From assembly GCA_001874155.1 (NCBI GenBank), contig MPDB01000007.1, forward strand, positions 1 through 64,000: DNA of 64,000 bases, in the 5' to 3' direction. A program made the position numbers and the translations under genes. This DNA comes from Vibrio sp. MedPE-SWchi (GTDB taxonomy: Bacteria > Pseudomonadota > Gammaproteobacteria > Enterobacterales > Vibrionaceae). This document shows positions 40,528-49,854 of this stretch, in pieces (positions within the stretch are counted from its first letter, which is position 1; every line of letters starts with the position of its first letter). The notes below the pieces were generated by a model. It ran no database searches and was not told the DNA's origin. It was given only the letters and a program-made list of their open reading frames with translations.

Positions 40528-41579
40528 GAATCTATCTGTTTTAGGGTTAGCTCTCGTGCTACTTTTGGATCAGTGTAGTACTCTCGATACCAAGCTGCGG
40601 TCTTACTAACAACTAAGTCAGTATCCCATATAGGGTGCCAGTTTAACTTATTGCGTGCTAATGTACTGTCTAAAGCTAATTGCTGAGCTTCAGGTAAGGG
40701 TGAATCCATATAGACTAATGGAGGCCGTTGCCATTGTTTACTTAACAATTCAAGGACCTCTTTTACAGAGTAATGTTTCGAGCTATTAGGCCCTAGGTTC
40801 CACGCACGGGCAAATATTTCCGCATCGTCAGAGATAAGCCCAGCCATTATAATTAGATAACCATGAACAAGAGCTAACACATGTTGCCATGGCCTAGTTG
40901 CATCCGGAAATCTCAGTCTCAATTCTGTCTCCCCAACCACAGATCGCACAAAATCGGGAATCAATCTGTCTTCAGACCAATCTCCACCTCCTATAATATT
41001 TCCCCCACGAGCTACAGCTATTGCTGGGCCAAGTTGTTTTGAGTTTGGGTAAGACAATTGGAAGCCCTGTATAGCCATTTCAGCAGCTGACTTTGATGCA
41101 CTGTATGGATCTTTTCCACCTAAAGGATCGTTTTCTCTGTATGGCCAAGGCCATTCATTGTTTTTATACACCTTATCTGTTGTTACGCATAGAACACCAC
41201 ATACACTCTTTACCGAACGCGAAATATCTAAAATATTTATCGTTCCCTGAGTATTAGTCATAAACGTATTCACGGGATCCTTATAAGACCTTCTAACTAA
41301 AGGTTGTGCTGCTAAATGTAATATAATATCCGGTTGCACTCGCTCAACACAGGCCTTAAGTTTTTCGTAATCACAAATATCCCCAAATTCAGAGTTCATG
41401 ATACTTGACAAATTTACGGCTTCAAATATATTTGGGCTAGTCTCGGGCTTAAGACTGTATCCGTAAATATCTGCACCAATCTGACTTAACCATAGGCAAA
41501 CCCATCCACCAGTAAAGCCGGTATGCCCTGTAACCAATACTTTTTTTCCGCGAAGTTTCCGTTCGAATTCATGTTGCAC
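40506..41579 (-). CDS. rfbG: CDP-glucose 4,6-dehydratase
   Basis: Converts CDP-glucose to CDP-4-keto-6-deoxyglucose with bound NAD. The 357 residues carry 'LVTGHTGFTGGWVCLWL' (15-31), 'LHLAAQPLVRRSY' near 80, the catalytic 'TTDKVY' near 128 and 'DPYSASKSAAEMA' (Tyr-x3-Lys) near 153. Length is that of RfbG/DdhB. The start is a GTG behind a perfect AGGAGG. It is the first gene of the minus-strand sugar cluster. Confidence 0.95.
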   Translation of the reverse strand: MQHEFERKLRGKKVLVTGHTGFTGGWVCLWLSQIGADIYGYSLKPETSPNIFEAVNLSSIMNSEFGDICDYEKLKACVERVQPDIILHLAAQPLVRRSYKDPVNTFMTNTQGTINILDISRSVKSVCGVLCVTTDKVYKNNEWPWPYRENDPLGGKDPYSASKSAAEMAIQGFQLSYPNSKQLGPAIAVARGGNIIGGGDWSEDRLIPDFVRSVVGETELRLRFPDATRPWQHVLALVHGYLIIMAGLISDDAEIFARAWNLGPNSSKHYSVKEVLELLSKQWQRPPLVYMDSPLPEAQQLALDSTLARNKLNWHPIWDTDLVVSKTAAWYREYYTDPKVARELTLKQIDSWREKIK

Positions 41580-42207
41580 TTTCTACCTCCTAGAATAAGC
41601 ACCAAATAAGAAAATTTATTAAAATTACCATTATGCCAATTGATAGCAAGACACTACAGACTTAATTTATAAACTTTTCTTAAGTTAACCTTATCAATTA
41701 GCTTTCACCAAAAAGCACACCCTACGCAACAGGGCGAGGTCGCAAACGTTTGCTAGCCAATTAGAATGATTGGTTTGACGATCATATCTAGCCTTGGTCA
41801 TATACTCGCTTTTTTAAGAAAGAGATTGTCCATAGTTCATAGAACACTTTCATTCAGCCACAAATAGGCGCGAGCCAGCAAAGGTAAAGCATTACTTGAT
41901 GTTCTTTTTGGACTATTATCTCTAAGATAGAATCAGAGCTATTTAATGCAGGCTTCATAAACTGAATATCAACGGCACATTCCTTCACGGAGGGATAAGT
42001 CGTTACCATTGATTGTTAAATACTTCAGGGTTCCTATCACTTAGATGACCGAGCCATTACTATTCATATGATTAGCGTTAATGCCTCATTCAATAAGCTC
42101 GTTCTCGTACAGCTCAAAACTATTGAGAGCGCAGTTAGGAAGAGTAGGGGGTATTAGGATGTGACCATGGCTGAGGGTGCCTACCTAATTAATAAAGACC
42201 ACATTTG
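41580..42207. other. upstream region of the sugar cluster
   Basis: No gene identified in about 630 bases. It should hold the rfbG promoter; no JUMPstart/ops element was seen. A PurR-type palindrome lies at 41742-41753. The segment near 41850-42200 looks like degraded mobile DNA without a recognisable frame. Confidence 0.4.
41740..41755. promoter_or_regulatory. orphan PurR-like operator
   Basis: Contains the perfect 12-base palindrome GCAAACGTTTGC (41742-41753). Fourteen bases (CGCAAACGTTTGCT) are identical to the purE operator at 3826-3839. No purine gene is adjacent; rfbG starts about 160 bases away on the minus strand. Confidence 0.5.
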
Positions 42208-42328
42208 ATGCTAAGATTGCTCGCAGTATCTCACTTTATTGATGGTAAAAATCAAACTGAAATCGCTTCATTTCTTAAAGTCATTCGTCTCAGTGCGAAC
42301 AAATGGATAAAAGCCTATATCTAGTATT

Positions 42329-42375
42329 AATACCATTCAGCATAAGCGTTAACAACGCTTATGCTGAATGGTATT
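42329..42375. repeat. perfect 22-bp inverted repeat at the IS4 end
   Basis: Arms 42329-42350 and 42354-42375 are exact reverse complements around the loop AAC. It includes the left terminal repeat of the IS4-type element and lies downstream of its minus-strand transposase. Confidence 0.95.
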
Positions 42376-43523
42376 TGTTGGGTACAAAGATGATTGAGCA
42401 TGCAAACACTCGGTCCTTTCTTTTACCTGGCAGTATTAAGTGTCCTAGACTTTCTCTCATCCGTTTTAGCTTCACTGGAAGTGTCTCATCTGGACACAAT
42501 GCTAGCCAACGAAGCTGGACATCAATAAGATTTATTGCGGCTGTAAAGCTAACTCTAGTGGAGGCTAACATTCACCTATGAAGCAATCTGCATCATCTCT
42601 AACCTCACTAAATTTTAGGCTAAAAGTACACCCCAAAGCTCTTGCCTTGCGCCAGCTGAAAAGCGACTTCTTAAAGTGATATGACCTTCAAGATAAATCT
42701 GCTTTCTTTCACCATAACCCTCTTCAATTTCTCATCGTTACCAATAGATACGCAGTAGCTGCTCTAATGGATATTTATCAGGATCCGTAGGGATATGATG
42801 AAACCTTTTGTCGCTCCTTTGGCTCTTGGTATATCACTAACCTTGCTTCCCAAGTAACTGGCAAATTTGGATTATCCCTTTGCTCTTGAGGTGATGTAGG
42901 CATTGAAATGAGCATGTCGTTCTCGGTGTATTGTTCAACAACTTCGTAACGAAGCCTGCTCTTCGCTGGCATTAACCATTGTGCACTTTCTGCGTTCTCT
43001 TTCTATGACAGTAATAAATCTGCAGAGAAGTAACATCGGTCGAATAAAGTTAATTAATCTTCAGGTATATCATTGAATAAGAGCCTAGCTAAGACTGTTT
43101 CATCAACGTGACAACCATCAAAAGCTAAACCTATAAGTATCCTCGTTTCCGTTACCATCAAAGAGACCAATCGTAGTTGAGAGTAAGGCTTATGTTGACT
43201 AGAAATAAAACCAAATTAATCCGCATTTTTTGAACCTTGGCAGCTGAATATTGTTCCATCGACGGCAAGAACACTGACACCCGAAGAAGATTTCCCTTCC
43301 AAGCGGTTACCGCAGTAGTGAATAGAGCGGCTAATGGGGCTTCGTCTAAACGTCGACGAGAGTCGGTAAGGACACTTGGCGCAACGCGTGACCAACTTTC
43401 CTCTGGTTTAGGCTGAAGCGCAATATCCAGTAAGCTACAAACCTCCTTGATCGACATGTTCCGTTGTTGTCCCATCCAAATAACTAGCCATGCCACTTGT
43501 TGTGCAGGAAGGCGACACCTCAT
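42359..43523 (-). pseudogene. IS4-family transposase, multiply frameshifted
   Basis: The N-terminal part (43158-43523) reads 'RLPAQQVAWLVIWMG', 'MSIKEVCSLLDIAL' and 'WSRVAPSVLTDSRRRL', typical of IS4 transposases. Middle (42778-42972, 'YTENDMLISMPTSPQEQ') and C-terminal (42359-42571, 'LIDVQLRWLALCPDETLPVK') pieces lie in other frames. The gene cannot give a working enzyme. Confidence 0.82.
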
Positions 43524-44441
43524 GTTCCACTGACAATTCTTGTTAAAGCATAAAAATCCCCATCAACAAAGTTGATAGGGATTATTGGCTACCTGCAGGA
43601 TCGTTCAAGATCTCTATAAACGATCGGCATTATATCTCTAGTATGGAGTTGAAGGACCGACAAAAAATTAATACAAGGGGATCTTCCAGACTGACTACGG
43701 AGCAAAAAACGCACCTTAAAGAATGCGTCACTTCAAATACGATAAAACCTAAAGGTGGGAGCTTACAAGGAAGTGACATAGCACAATTAATTCCTAATGA
43801 ATTTGACGTGTCTTACCAACCATCCGATGTGTATCGTTTGTTCTATAAACGTAACTTCAGCTGAATAACACGCTCAAAGCACCCAAACCAATCAGAAGAA
43901 ACCCAAGATTCTTAAAAAAACTCCAAAAATTAATAATCCTTAAGAACCCTAGGCATATTCACTTACAATATAGTGCTTGTTTGGTTTCACGACAAAGCTA
44001 GGTTTGGTCAACACAATACCACAACCAAAATTTAGGCTGAAAAAGGAACTCGACCTAGAGCTGTTTGTGTCAATACGGGCGAAACTGAAGCAATTTTTTC
44101 ACCGCGAAGCAACATGGAAGCCTTGACGAAGCACCTTGAATTGAGCTCAACGGTGACACCTGTTGGTAAACATACCGTGATTATTATGGATCAAGCGAAC
44201 TGGCATCAAACACACTTAGCCAATCACTTTAATAACATCACGATAATCCATATCTCGCCCTATTCGCCGGAATTAAACCCAATAGAGCAAGTTTGGCAAT
44301 GACTTCGTTAGTACAAGTTAGCGAATTGGTATTTTGAAAACTAAAACGATATCATGAATTCGTTCTGCAAAGCTTGGAACAGCTTTTTCGAAGATAAACG
44401 CAGAGTCCATCTCTCTGCTTTTGAGATAGAACTCGGTTGAT

Positions 44442-44636
44442 GATTAATTAATGGGGTTTGTATAACAATGTAAACAATTCGTGATACACACTTATTACAA
44501 ACCTAACACCACTAAACAAAAAAATCCCGCTTTTCAGCGGGGAAGCCCAAGAAAACTGGGGTAGTGTCGGAATGTATTCGTGTGTAGTCTTACAAGTGCG
44601 CAGTCTATGCTTAAAGATTACTAAGCGGCAACTGCT
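44442..44636. other. 3' region of small membrane protein gene; possible sRNA
   Basis: This holds the right remnant of the IS630 element up to about 44480 and, on the minus strand, the 3' untranslated region of the gene at 44637-44822, ending in the terminator at 44519-44546. No ORF is convincing. Confidence 0.4.
44519..44546 (-). terminator. terminator downstream of small membrane protein gene
   Basis: On the minus strand CCCCGCTGAAAAGCGGGATTTTTTT: an arm CCCGC pairs with GCGGG around TGAAAA, followed by seven T. Confidence 0.85.
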
Positions 44637-44822
44637 TTAATTTTGTTGCTCTTCAGATGTGCCCGTCCAACGGCGCATCTCAAGCCAAATCCCTAAAATC
44701 GTTGCACTTAAGCCAAATAATGGCATTAAAGACGAATCAGCTGGTGCACGTAGTACCAAAGCGCAAAAAGAGATAAAACAAAGAACCGAATAGATGGTCA
44801 ATCTATCTAATGCTGTCAGCAT
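44637..44822 (-). CDS. small two-helix membrane protein
   Basis: A 61-residue protein with two hydrophobic segments (about 9-27 and 33-48) and a polar C-terminal tail 'GTSEEQQN'. The ATG at 44822 has a strong AAGGAG site, so a longer frame to 44903 is rejected. It is probably an inner-membrane protein of Vibrio without known function. It is divergent from tusA. Confidence 0.72.
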   Translation of the reverse strand: MLTALDRLTIYSVLCFISFCALVLRAPADSSLMPLFGLSATILGIWLEMRRWTGTSEEQQN

Positions 44823-44971
44823 ACGAACTCCTTGTTTAACTTGCCGAATTGAACTTGTTACCAACTTGTTAACTAAATTAAAACAAATTGATCGGTTTGC
44901 CAAGAGAATATTGAATATTTTTTCTCCATTAGTATTATCTACCGCTCTAACGCCTTAATTGAGATAACCGC

Positions 44972-45220
44972 ATGACTTTTGATCCTACACTTGCCACCCA
45001 TACCTTAGAAGCTGAAGGGCTAAGATGCCCTGAGCCTGTCATGATGGTAAGAAAAACGATTAGAACGATGGCTGATGGTGAAGTCTTGCTTATCAAGGCT
45101 GATGACCCTTCCACCACACGGGATATTCCAAGCTTTTGCCGCTTTATGGATCACGAATTGATTGCGGCGCAAATCGATGAACTGCCTTACTTATACTTGG
45201 TTAAAAAGGGCATCGCCTAG
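44972..45220 (+). CDS. tusA: sulfurtransferase TusA
   Basis: Carries sulfur from IscS to TusBCD for 2-thiolation of tRNA wobble uridine. The 82 residues include the active Cys in '[15 protein letters not shown]' near residue 17-31 and the end 'YLVKKG'. Length matches E. coli TusA (81). A bidirectional terminator follows. Confidence 0.94.
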   Translation: MTFDPTLATHTLEAEGLRCPEPVMMVRKTIRTMADGEVLLIKADDPSTTRDIPSFCRFMDHELIAAQIDELPYLYLVKKGIA

Positions 45221-45242
45221 AGTTGCTGCTTCTCAAGACACA

Positions 45243-45278
45243 AAAAAGGGCTTAACGATTTAACGTTAAGCCCTTTTT
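45243..45278. terminator. bidirectional terminator after tusA
   Basis: AAAAAGGGCTTAACG (45243-45257) pairs perfectly with CGTTAAGCCCTTTTT (45264-45278), serving tusA and the converging gene at 45306. Confidence 0.92.
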
Positions 45279-45305
45279 CTATTCAATTATCGACTTAGAG
45301 CATCG

Positions 45306-45557
45306 CTACTCTTTTTCTCGCAGTTGAGTTTGCAATTCGGTGATCTGTTTCTGCATGGCACGCATCTCTTGATGCATAGGAATAATGTGTGCAACTCGAA
45401 TCCAGGATTCAATCATCAATCCGGTCATCAAAATGGCGCCAACCACCATTGGTAACCACATCTCAGTCAACACAACGCCAAGTAATGTTATGGCTAAGCC
45501 AAACGTGAAAAGATAACTCTGACTCTGCGGTGTCATACCCATATAACGTGTAAGCAT
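45306..45557 (-). CDS. small membrane protein with coiled-coil tail
   Basis: An 83-residue protein with two hydrophobic helices (about 14-31 and 34-50) and a C-terminal heptad-like stretch 'EMRAMQKQITELQTQLREKE'. No family function known. The gene stands alone between the tusA terminator and the GDT1 gene. Confidence 0.7.
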   Translation of the reverse strand: MLTRYMGMTPQSQSYLFTFGLAITLLGVVLTEMWLPMVVGAILMTGLMIESWIRVAHIIPMHQEMRAMQKQITELQTQLREKE

Positions 45558-45722
45558 AATAGTGCCCTCTCGCTGCTAGGAATTATTTACTGCTACATTG
45601 TTAAATTATCATGAAAAGTATGACAGTAATGTGTCAATGCGAGCGATACTGCCCAAGATCGGTTCCAATATTGATCCAGTGCAATATCGCTAACGATTGC
45701 TCAGCAACCAACCAACTCTTGG

Positions 45723-46277
45723 CTAGAAAAATGCTGCGACGATAGCCAGACTGGCAAACAAAATAGCCGTAACCTTTCTGATCAATGCCAATGGCAACTT
45801 CTCAGCAGACAACTTGCCAATAATCACGACGGGCACGTTGGCAAGCAGCATTCCAACCGTCGTACCAAAGATAACCAATAACATCGCGTCAGGAAATTGA
45901 GCCCCTAGAATAGAGGTCGCTATTTGTGTTTTGTCACCAATTTCAGCAATGAAAAAAGCGATGAAGCTCGCTATAAACGGTCCTCGATTCGAAATCTTTT
46001 CATTGTCATCTAATTTATCTGGAATAAGAATCCAACCCGCCATCACGACAAAGCTTAATACCAACACCCATTTCAGTATTTCTGGTGAAAGGTGATCAGC
46101 CACGACAACACCAAGCCAAGCAGCCAAGGCGTGGTTAGCTAAGGTCGCAAAAAAGATTGCGGCAATAATGGGTATGGGTTTTCGATATCGACTGGCTAGT
46201 AATAGCGACAGCAATTGGGTTTTATCGCCAATCTCAGCGAGGGCGATAGTGGTGGTAGATATTAATAAAACGCTCAC
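45723..46277 (-). CDS. GDT1/UPF0016 family manganese exporter (MneA-like)
   Basis: An inner-membrane cation transporter of the TMEM165/GDT1 family; the V. cholerae member (MneA) exports Mn2+. Two copies of the signature 'EIGDKTQ' are present, near residues 15 and 125, in two three-helix repeats. I choose the GTG at 46277 ('VSVLLISTTT'), giving 185 residues, normal for the family. A longer frame to 46592 exists only because the upstream riboswitch happens to be open. Mn2+ control is expected from that riboswitch. Confidence 0.88.
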   Translation of the reverse strand: MSVLLISTTTIALAEIGDKTQLLSLLLASRYRKPIPIIAAIFFATLANHALAAWLGVVVADHLSPEILKWVLVLSFVVMAGWILIPDKLDDNEKISNRGPFIASFIAFFIAEIGDKTQIATSILGAQFPDAMLLVIFGTTVGMLLANVPVVIIGKLSAEKLPLALIRKVTAILFASLAIVAAFF

Positions 46278-46316
46278 GACATGCTCTTTGAGGTGAGGAT
46301 TATTATAATAACCAAA

Positions 46317-46500
46317 GACAAGCCTCGTGCCCCACCTCGGTTCACGATACTTGTCTAAGGTCTTGCTAAACCAGTGAGTCATTGAACTCTTAATCTGGTC
46401 TCGAACGCCATGATGATTTTGCATCAAGTATGTTGACGAACGAACGTATCCTGTTTGATAAAAAGGCTTTACCAAGGACCGTAAGCTACTCCCCAAAGAC
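46317..46500 (-). ncRNA. yybP-ykoY manganese riboswitch
   Basis: The minus strand shows the conserved L1 element 'TTTGGGGAGTAG' (complement 46486-46498), then 'CAACATACTTG' (complement about 46424-46436) and the L3 element 'GCAAGACC' (complement 46359-46366). These are the core motifs of the Mn2+-sensing yybP-ykoY class. A following stem AGACAAG/CTTGTCT (46317-46357) is the likely expression platform, just ahead of the exporter start. Confidence 0.85.
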
Positions 46501-46717
46501 GCTGAGAATTCTATCGTTAATCCGCACAAATACAAGCAATCAATGCCTCTAGCTGTTTCATTTAGTGAATTTACTCGCGCTAATAGCGTCAAAATTCATT
46601 AAACGACATTATAGAACAGTAATTAACCATGATTACCCCTACTCGCAAGGCGAATATCTCGCTATACTTGATGGTTATTTTTATTAAATCATTTAGAAGA
46701 ATCGCGCGAACTTGACT

Positions 46718-47647
46718 ATGCAAAAATACGATATCAAAACCTTCCAGGGAATGATCCTCGCGCTGCAGGATTATTGGGCTCAAAACGGTTGTACCATTGT
46801 TCAGCCTTTGGACATGGAAGTAGGTGCAGGCACCTCTCACCCAATGACATGTTTACGTGCACTTGGCCCAGAGCCAATGTCTACGGCTTACGTTCAACCT
46901 TCTCGTCGTCCGACCGATGGTCGCTACGGTGAAAACCCGAACCGTCTGCAGCACTACTATCAATTCCAAGTTGCTCTAAAACCTTCTCCAGATAACATTC
47001 AGGAGTTGTACTTAGGCTCACTTGAAGTTCTTGGTGTCGACCCACTTGTTCACGATATTCGCTTCGTAGAAGACAACTGGGAAAACCCAACACTAGGCGC
47101 ATGGGGCCTTGGTTGGGAAGTATGGCTAAACGGCATGGAAGTCACTCAGTTTACTTACTTCCAACAGGTTGGCGGCCTTGAGTGTAAGCCTGTAACGGGC
47201 GAGATCACTTACGGTATCGAGCGTCTAGCCATGTACATCCAGGAAGTAGACTCGGTTTACGACCTAGTATGGAACGTAGCACCAGACGGTTCTAACGTGA
47301 CTTACGGTGACATCTTCCACCAAAACGAAGTTGAGCAATCAACGTACAACTTCGAGCACGCAGACGTCGATTTCCTATTCACTTTCTTCGACCAGTGCGA
47401 GAAAGAGTGTAAAGAGCTACTTGAGCTTGAGAAGCCACTGCCGCTTCCAGCTTACGAGCGCATTCTAAAAGCAGGCCACGCATTCAACATCCTTGATGCG
47501 CGCAAAGCTATCTCTGTAACAGAGCGTCAACGTTACATCCTTCGTATCCGCAACCTGACTAAATCAGTTGCTGAGGCGTACTACGCGTCACGTGAAGCGC
47601 TTGGCTTCCCAATGTGCCGATCTGTAGAAGAAAAGGAAGGTAAATAA
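46718..47647 (+). CDS. glyQ: glycyl-tRNA synthetase alpha subunit
   Basis: Catalytic subunit of the tetrameric (alpha2beta2) class II enzyme that charges tRNA-Gly. The 309 residues include '[18 protein letters not shown]' (about 8-25), '[20 protein letters not shown]' near 55-74 and '[10 protein letters not shown]' near 168. The ATG at 46718 fits family N termini. It is intact, and glyS starts three bases after its stop. Confidence 0.97.
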   Translation: MQKYDIKTFQGMILALQDYWAQNGCTIVQPLDMEVGAGTSHPMTCLRALGPEPMSTAYVQPSRRPTDGRYGENPNRLQHYYQFQVALKPSPDNIQELYLGSLEVLGVDPLVHDIRFVEDNWENPTLGAWGLGWEVWLNGMEVTQFTYFQQVGGLECKPVTGEITYGIERLAMYIQEVDSVYDLVWNVAPDGSNVTYGDIFHQNEVEQSTYNFEHADVDFLFTFFDQCEKECKELLELEKPLPLPAYERILKAGHAFNILDARKAISVTERQRYILRIRNLTKSVAEAYYASREALGFPMCRSVEEKEGK

Positions 47648-47649
47648 TC

Positions 47650-49697
47650 ATGGCGAAGAATTTTCTAATTGAACTGGGTACGGAAGAGCTTCCACCAACG
47701 GCACTTCGTTCTCTAGCAGAAGCATTTGCTTCTAACTTTGAAGCGGGCCTTAAAACGGCTGAGCTTTCTCACGAAGGCATCAAGTGGTACGCAGCACCTC
47801 GTCGTCTAGCACTTAAAGTAACTGCACTGGCTGAAGGCCAAGCAGACAAAGTGGTTGAGAAGCGTGGTCCTGCTGTTTCTGTGGCATTCGATGCTGAAGG
47901 CAACGCGACCAAAGCGGCACAAGGTTGGGCTCGTGGTAACGGTATTACTGTTGAGCAAGCTGACCGTCTAAAAACAGACAAAGGCGAGTGGCTTCTTTTC
48001 AAACAAGAAGTCGCTGGCAAACCAGTTCAAGAATTGGTGATGGACATAGCTGCGAAAGCACTGGCTGGCCTACCAATTCCTAAAGCAATGCGCTGGGGTA
48101 ACTCAGACATTCAATTTATCCGTCCAGTGAAAACACTGACAGTACTACTAGGTGATGAGCTTGTTGAACATCTGCTCGTACTATCCGTGGCCACCGTTTC
48201 ATGGGCGAACAAGAGTTCACAATCGACTCTGCTGACCAATACCCTGCGATCCTAGAAGAGCGCGGTAAAGTAATGGCAGATTACGAAGCGCGTAAAGCGA
48301 TCATCCTTGCTGATTCGCAAAAAGCGGCAGCTGCGGTTGGCGGTACAGCTGACCTAGAAGATGACCTTGTTGAAGAAGTAACGTCTCTGGTTGAATGGCC
48401 AGTCGTACTGACAGCGAAGTTCGAAGAAGAGTTCCTAAAAGTCCCTTCTGAAGCGTTGGTTTACACCATGAAGGGTGACCAAAAGTACTTCCCTGTTTAC
48501 GACGAAAACAAGAAGCTACTTCCTAACTTCATCTTCGTATCAAACATCGAGTCTAAAGAGCCTCGCCACGTTATCGAAGGTAACGAGAAAGTGGTACGTC
48601 CGCGTCTTGCTGATGCTGAGTTCTTCTTCAACACAGACCGTAAGCGTCCGCTTATCGACCGTCTTGCTGAACTAGACCAAGCTATCTTCCAGAAGCAACT
48701 GGGTACGATCAAAGACAAAACCGACCGCATCACAGAACTTGCTGGCTACATTGCTGAACAAATCGATGCTGACGTTGAAAAGTCTAAGCGTGCTGGCCTA
48801 CTGGCTAAGTGTGACCTAATGACATCAATGGTATTCGAATTTACGGATACTCAAGGTGTGATGGGGATGCACTACGCGACGCACGACGGTGAAGACGAGC
48901 AAGTAGCACTGGCACTTTACGAGCAGTACATGCCTCGTTTCGCGGGTGACACACTACCAAGCACTGGTATTTCTTCTGCAGTCGCAATGTCAGACAAGCT
49001 AGACACTATCGTAGGTATCTTCGGTATTGGCCAAGCACCAAAAGGTTCTGATCCATTCGCGCTACGTCGTGCATCACTCGGTGTGCTACGTATCATCGTT
49101 GAAAACGGCTACAACCTAGACCTAACCGATCTGATCGGTAAAGCGAAAGCGCTACTAGGCGACAAGCTAACCAACGACAACGTAGAAGCTGACGTTATCG
49201 ACTTCATGCTAGGTCGTTTCCGCGCATGGTACCAAGATGCTGGTTTCAGCGTTGATATCATCCAAGCGGTACTAGCACGTCGTCCAACTAAGCCAGCTGA
49301 CTTTGACCAACGTGTTAAAGCGGTTTCTCACTTCCGTGAACTGGAAGCAGCAGAAGCACTAGCCGCAGCGAACAAGCGTGTAGGTAACATCCTTGCGAAA
49401 TTCGATGGTGAACTACCTGCTGAAATTGACCTAACTCTTCTTCAAGAAGACGCAGAGAAAGCACTGGCTGAAAACGTTGAAGTAATGACAGAAGCACTAG
49501 AACCAGCATTCGCAACAGGCAACTACCAAGAAGCCCTAAGCAAACTTGCTGACCTACGTGAACCTGTTGATGCATTCTTTGATAACGTAATGGTGATGGC
49601 TGATGACGAAGCGCTTAAGAAAAACCGTCTAACGCTACTGAACAACCTACGTAACCTGTTCCTACAGATTGCTGACATCTCTCTACTGCAGAAGTAA
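47650..49697 (+). pseudogene. glyS: glycyl-tRNA synthetase beta subunit, frame broken by a 19-bp deletion
   Basis: The beta subunit binds and helps aminoacylate tRNA-Gly. The reading frame is full until 'LLGDELVE' (codon ending 48168), then shifts and stops at 48255. The correct sequence resumes in another frame with '[16 protein letters not shown]' and runs intact to 49697. Compared with E. coli GlyS ('LLGD' plus 11 residues before 'SDR'), seven residues are missing and two bases of the seventh codon remain, a 19-bp loss. Adding 19 to 2048 gives 689 codons, the normal length. GlyS is essential, so an assembly error, a second gene copy or split translation must be considered. Otherwise codon use is that of a highly expressed gene. 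Confidence 0.9.
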
Positions 49698-49765
49698 TTG
49701 GCGACAGAGAGACAAACTAAGAAGGCATAAGTCTTCTTCGTTGACGTAAGAAAGACAGTAAATTT

Positions 49766-49798
49766 AAGGGGAGAAGCTTTGGCTTCTCCCTTTTTTTT
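49766..49798 (+). terminator. terminator after glyS
   Basis: GGGAGAAGC (49769-49777) pairs with GCTTCTCCC (49782-49790), then eight T. It separates glyQS from the two-component genes. Confidence 0.92.
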
Positions 49799-49854
49799 AT
49801 CTAAAGCTAGTGTAAGCTCTAACGAGTTGAAATCTATTGCGTATAGGGACGTCC

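Larger units (their letters stand above)
42328..43632 (-). mobile_element. degenerate IS4-family element
   Basis: About 1305 bp bounded by imperfect terminal repeats: TAATACCATTCAGC at the left and the complement TAATGCCGATCG at the right, both like the IS4 terminus TAATGCCGATCAG. Flanks are TATATCTAGTAT (42316-42327) and TATCTCTAGTAT (43633-43644), a 12-bp target duplication with one mismatch. It sits inside the IS630 transposase gene. Its own transposase is broken. Confidence 0.85.
42208..44441 (+). pseudogene. IS630-family transposase interrupted by an IS4-family element
   Basis: The N terminus reads 'MLRLLAVSHFIDGKNQTEIA' from 42208, is cut at 42327, and resumes after 43645 with 'LTTEQKTHLKECV', 'GGSLQGSDIAQLI' and 'FDVSYQPSDVYRLF'. 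A further piece at 44114-44302 carries the DDE-type 'HTVIIMDQANWHQT' and 'SPYSPELNPIEQVWQ'. Stops and frameshifts lie between. Both ORFs (43643-43864, 44114-44302) are fragments of this one gene. Confidence 0.85.

Noticed and set aside
42303..42581. 92-residue plus-strand ORF
   Set aside because: It is the antisense of the IS4-family transposase C terminus and spans the palindrome.
43643..43864. 73-residue ORF as a novel small protein
   Set aside because: It matches the helix-turn-helix part of IS630-family transposases, continuing the piece before the IS4 insertion.
46278..46592. N-terminal extension of the GDT1 exporter frame to 289 residues
   Set aside because: The extra codons coincide with the manganese riboswitch and have no family counterpart; the GTG at 46277 gives the normal length.
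48201..49697. Second half of glyS as a separate gene
   Set aside because: It joins the first half precisely after restoring 19 bases and lacks a visible ribosome site; one broken gene is simpler.
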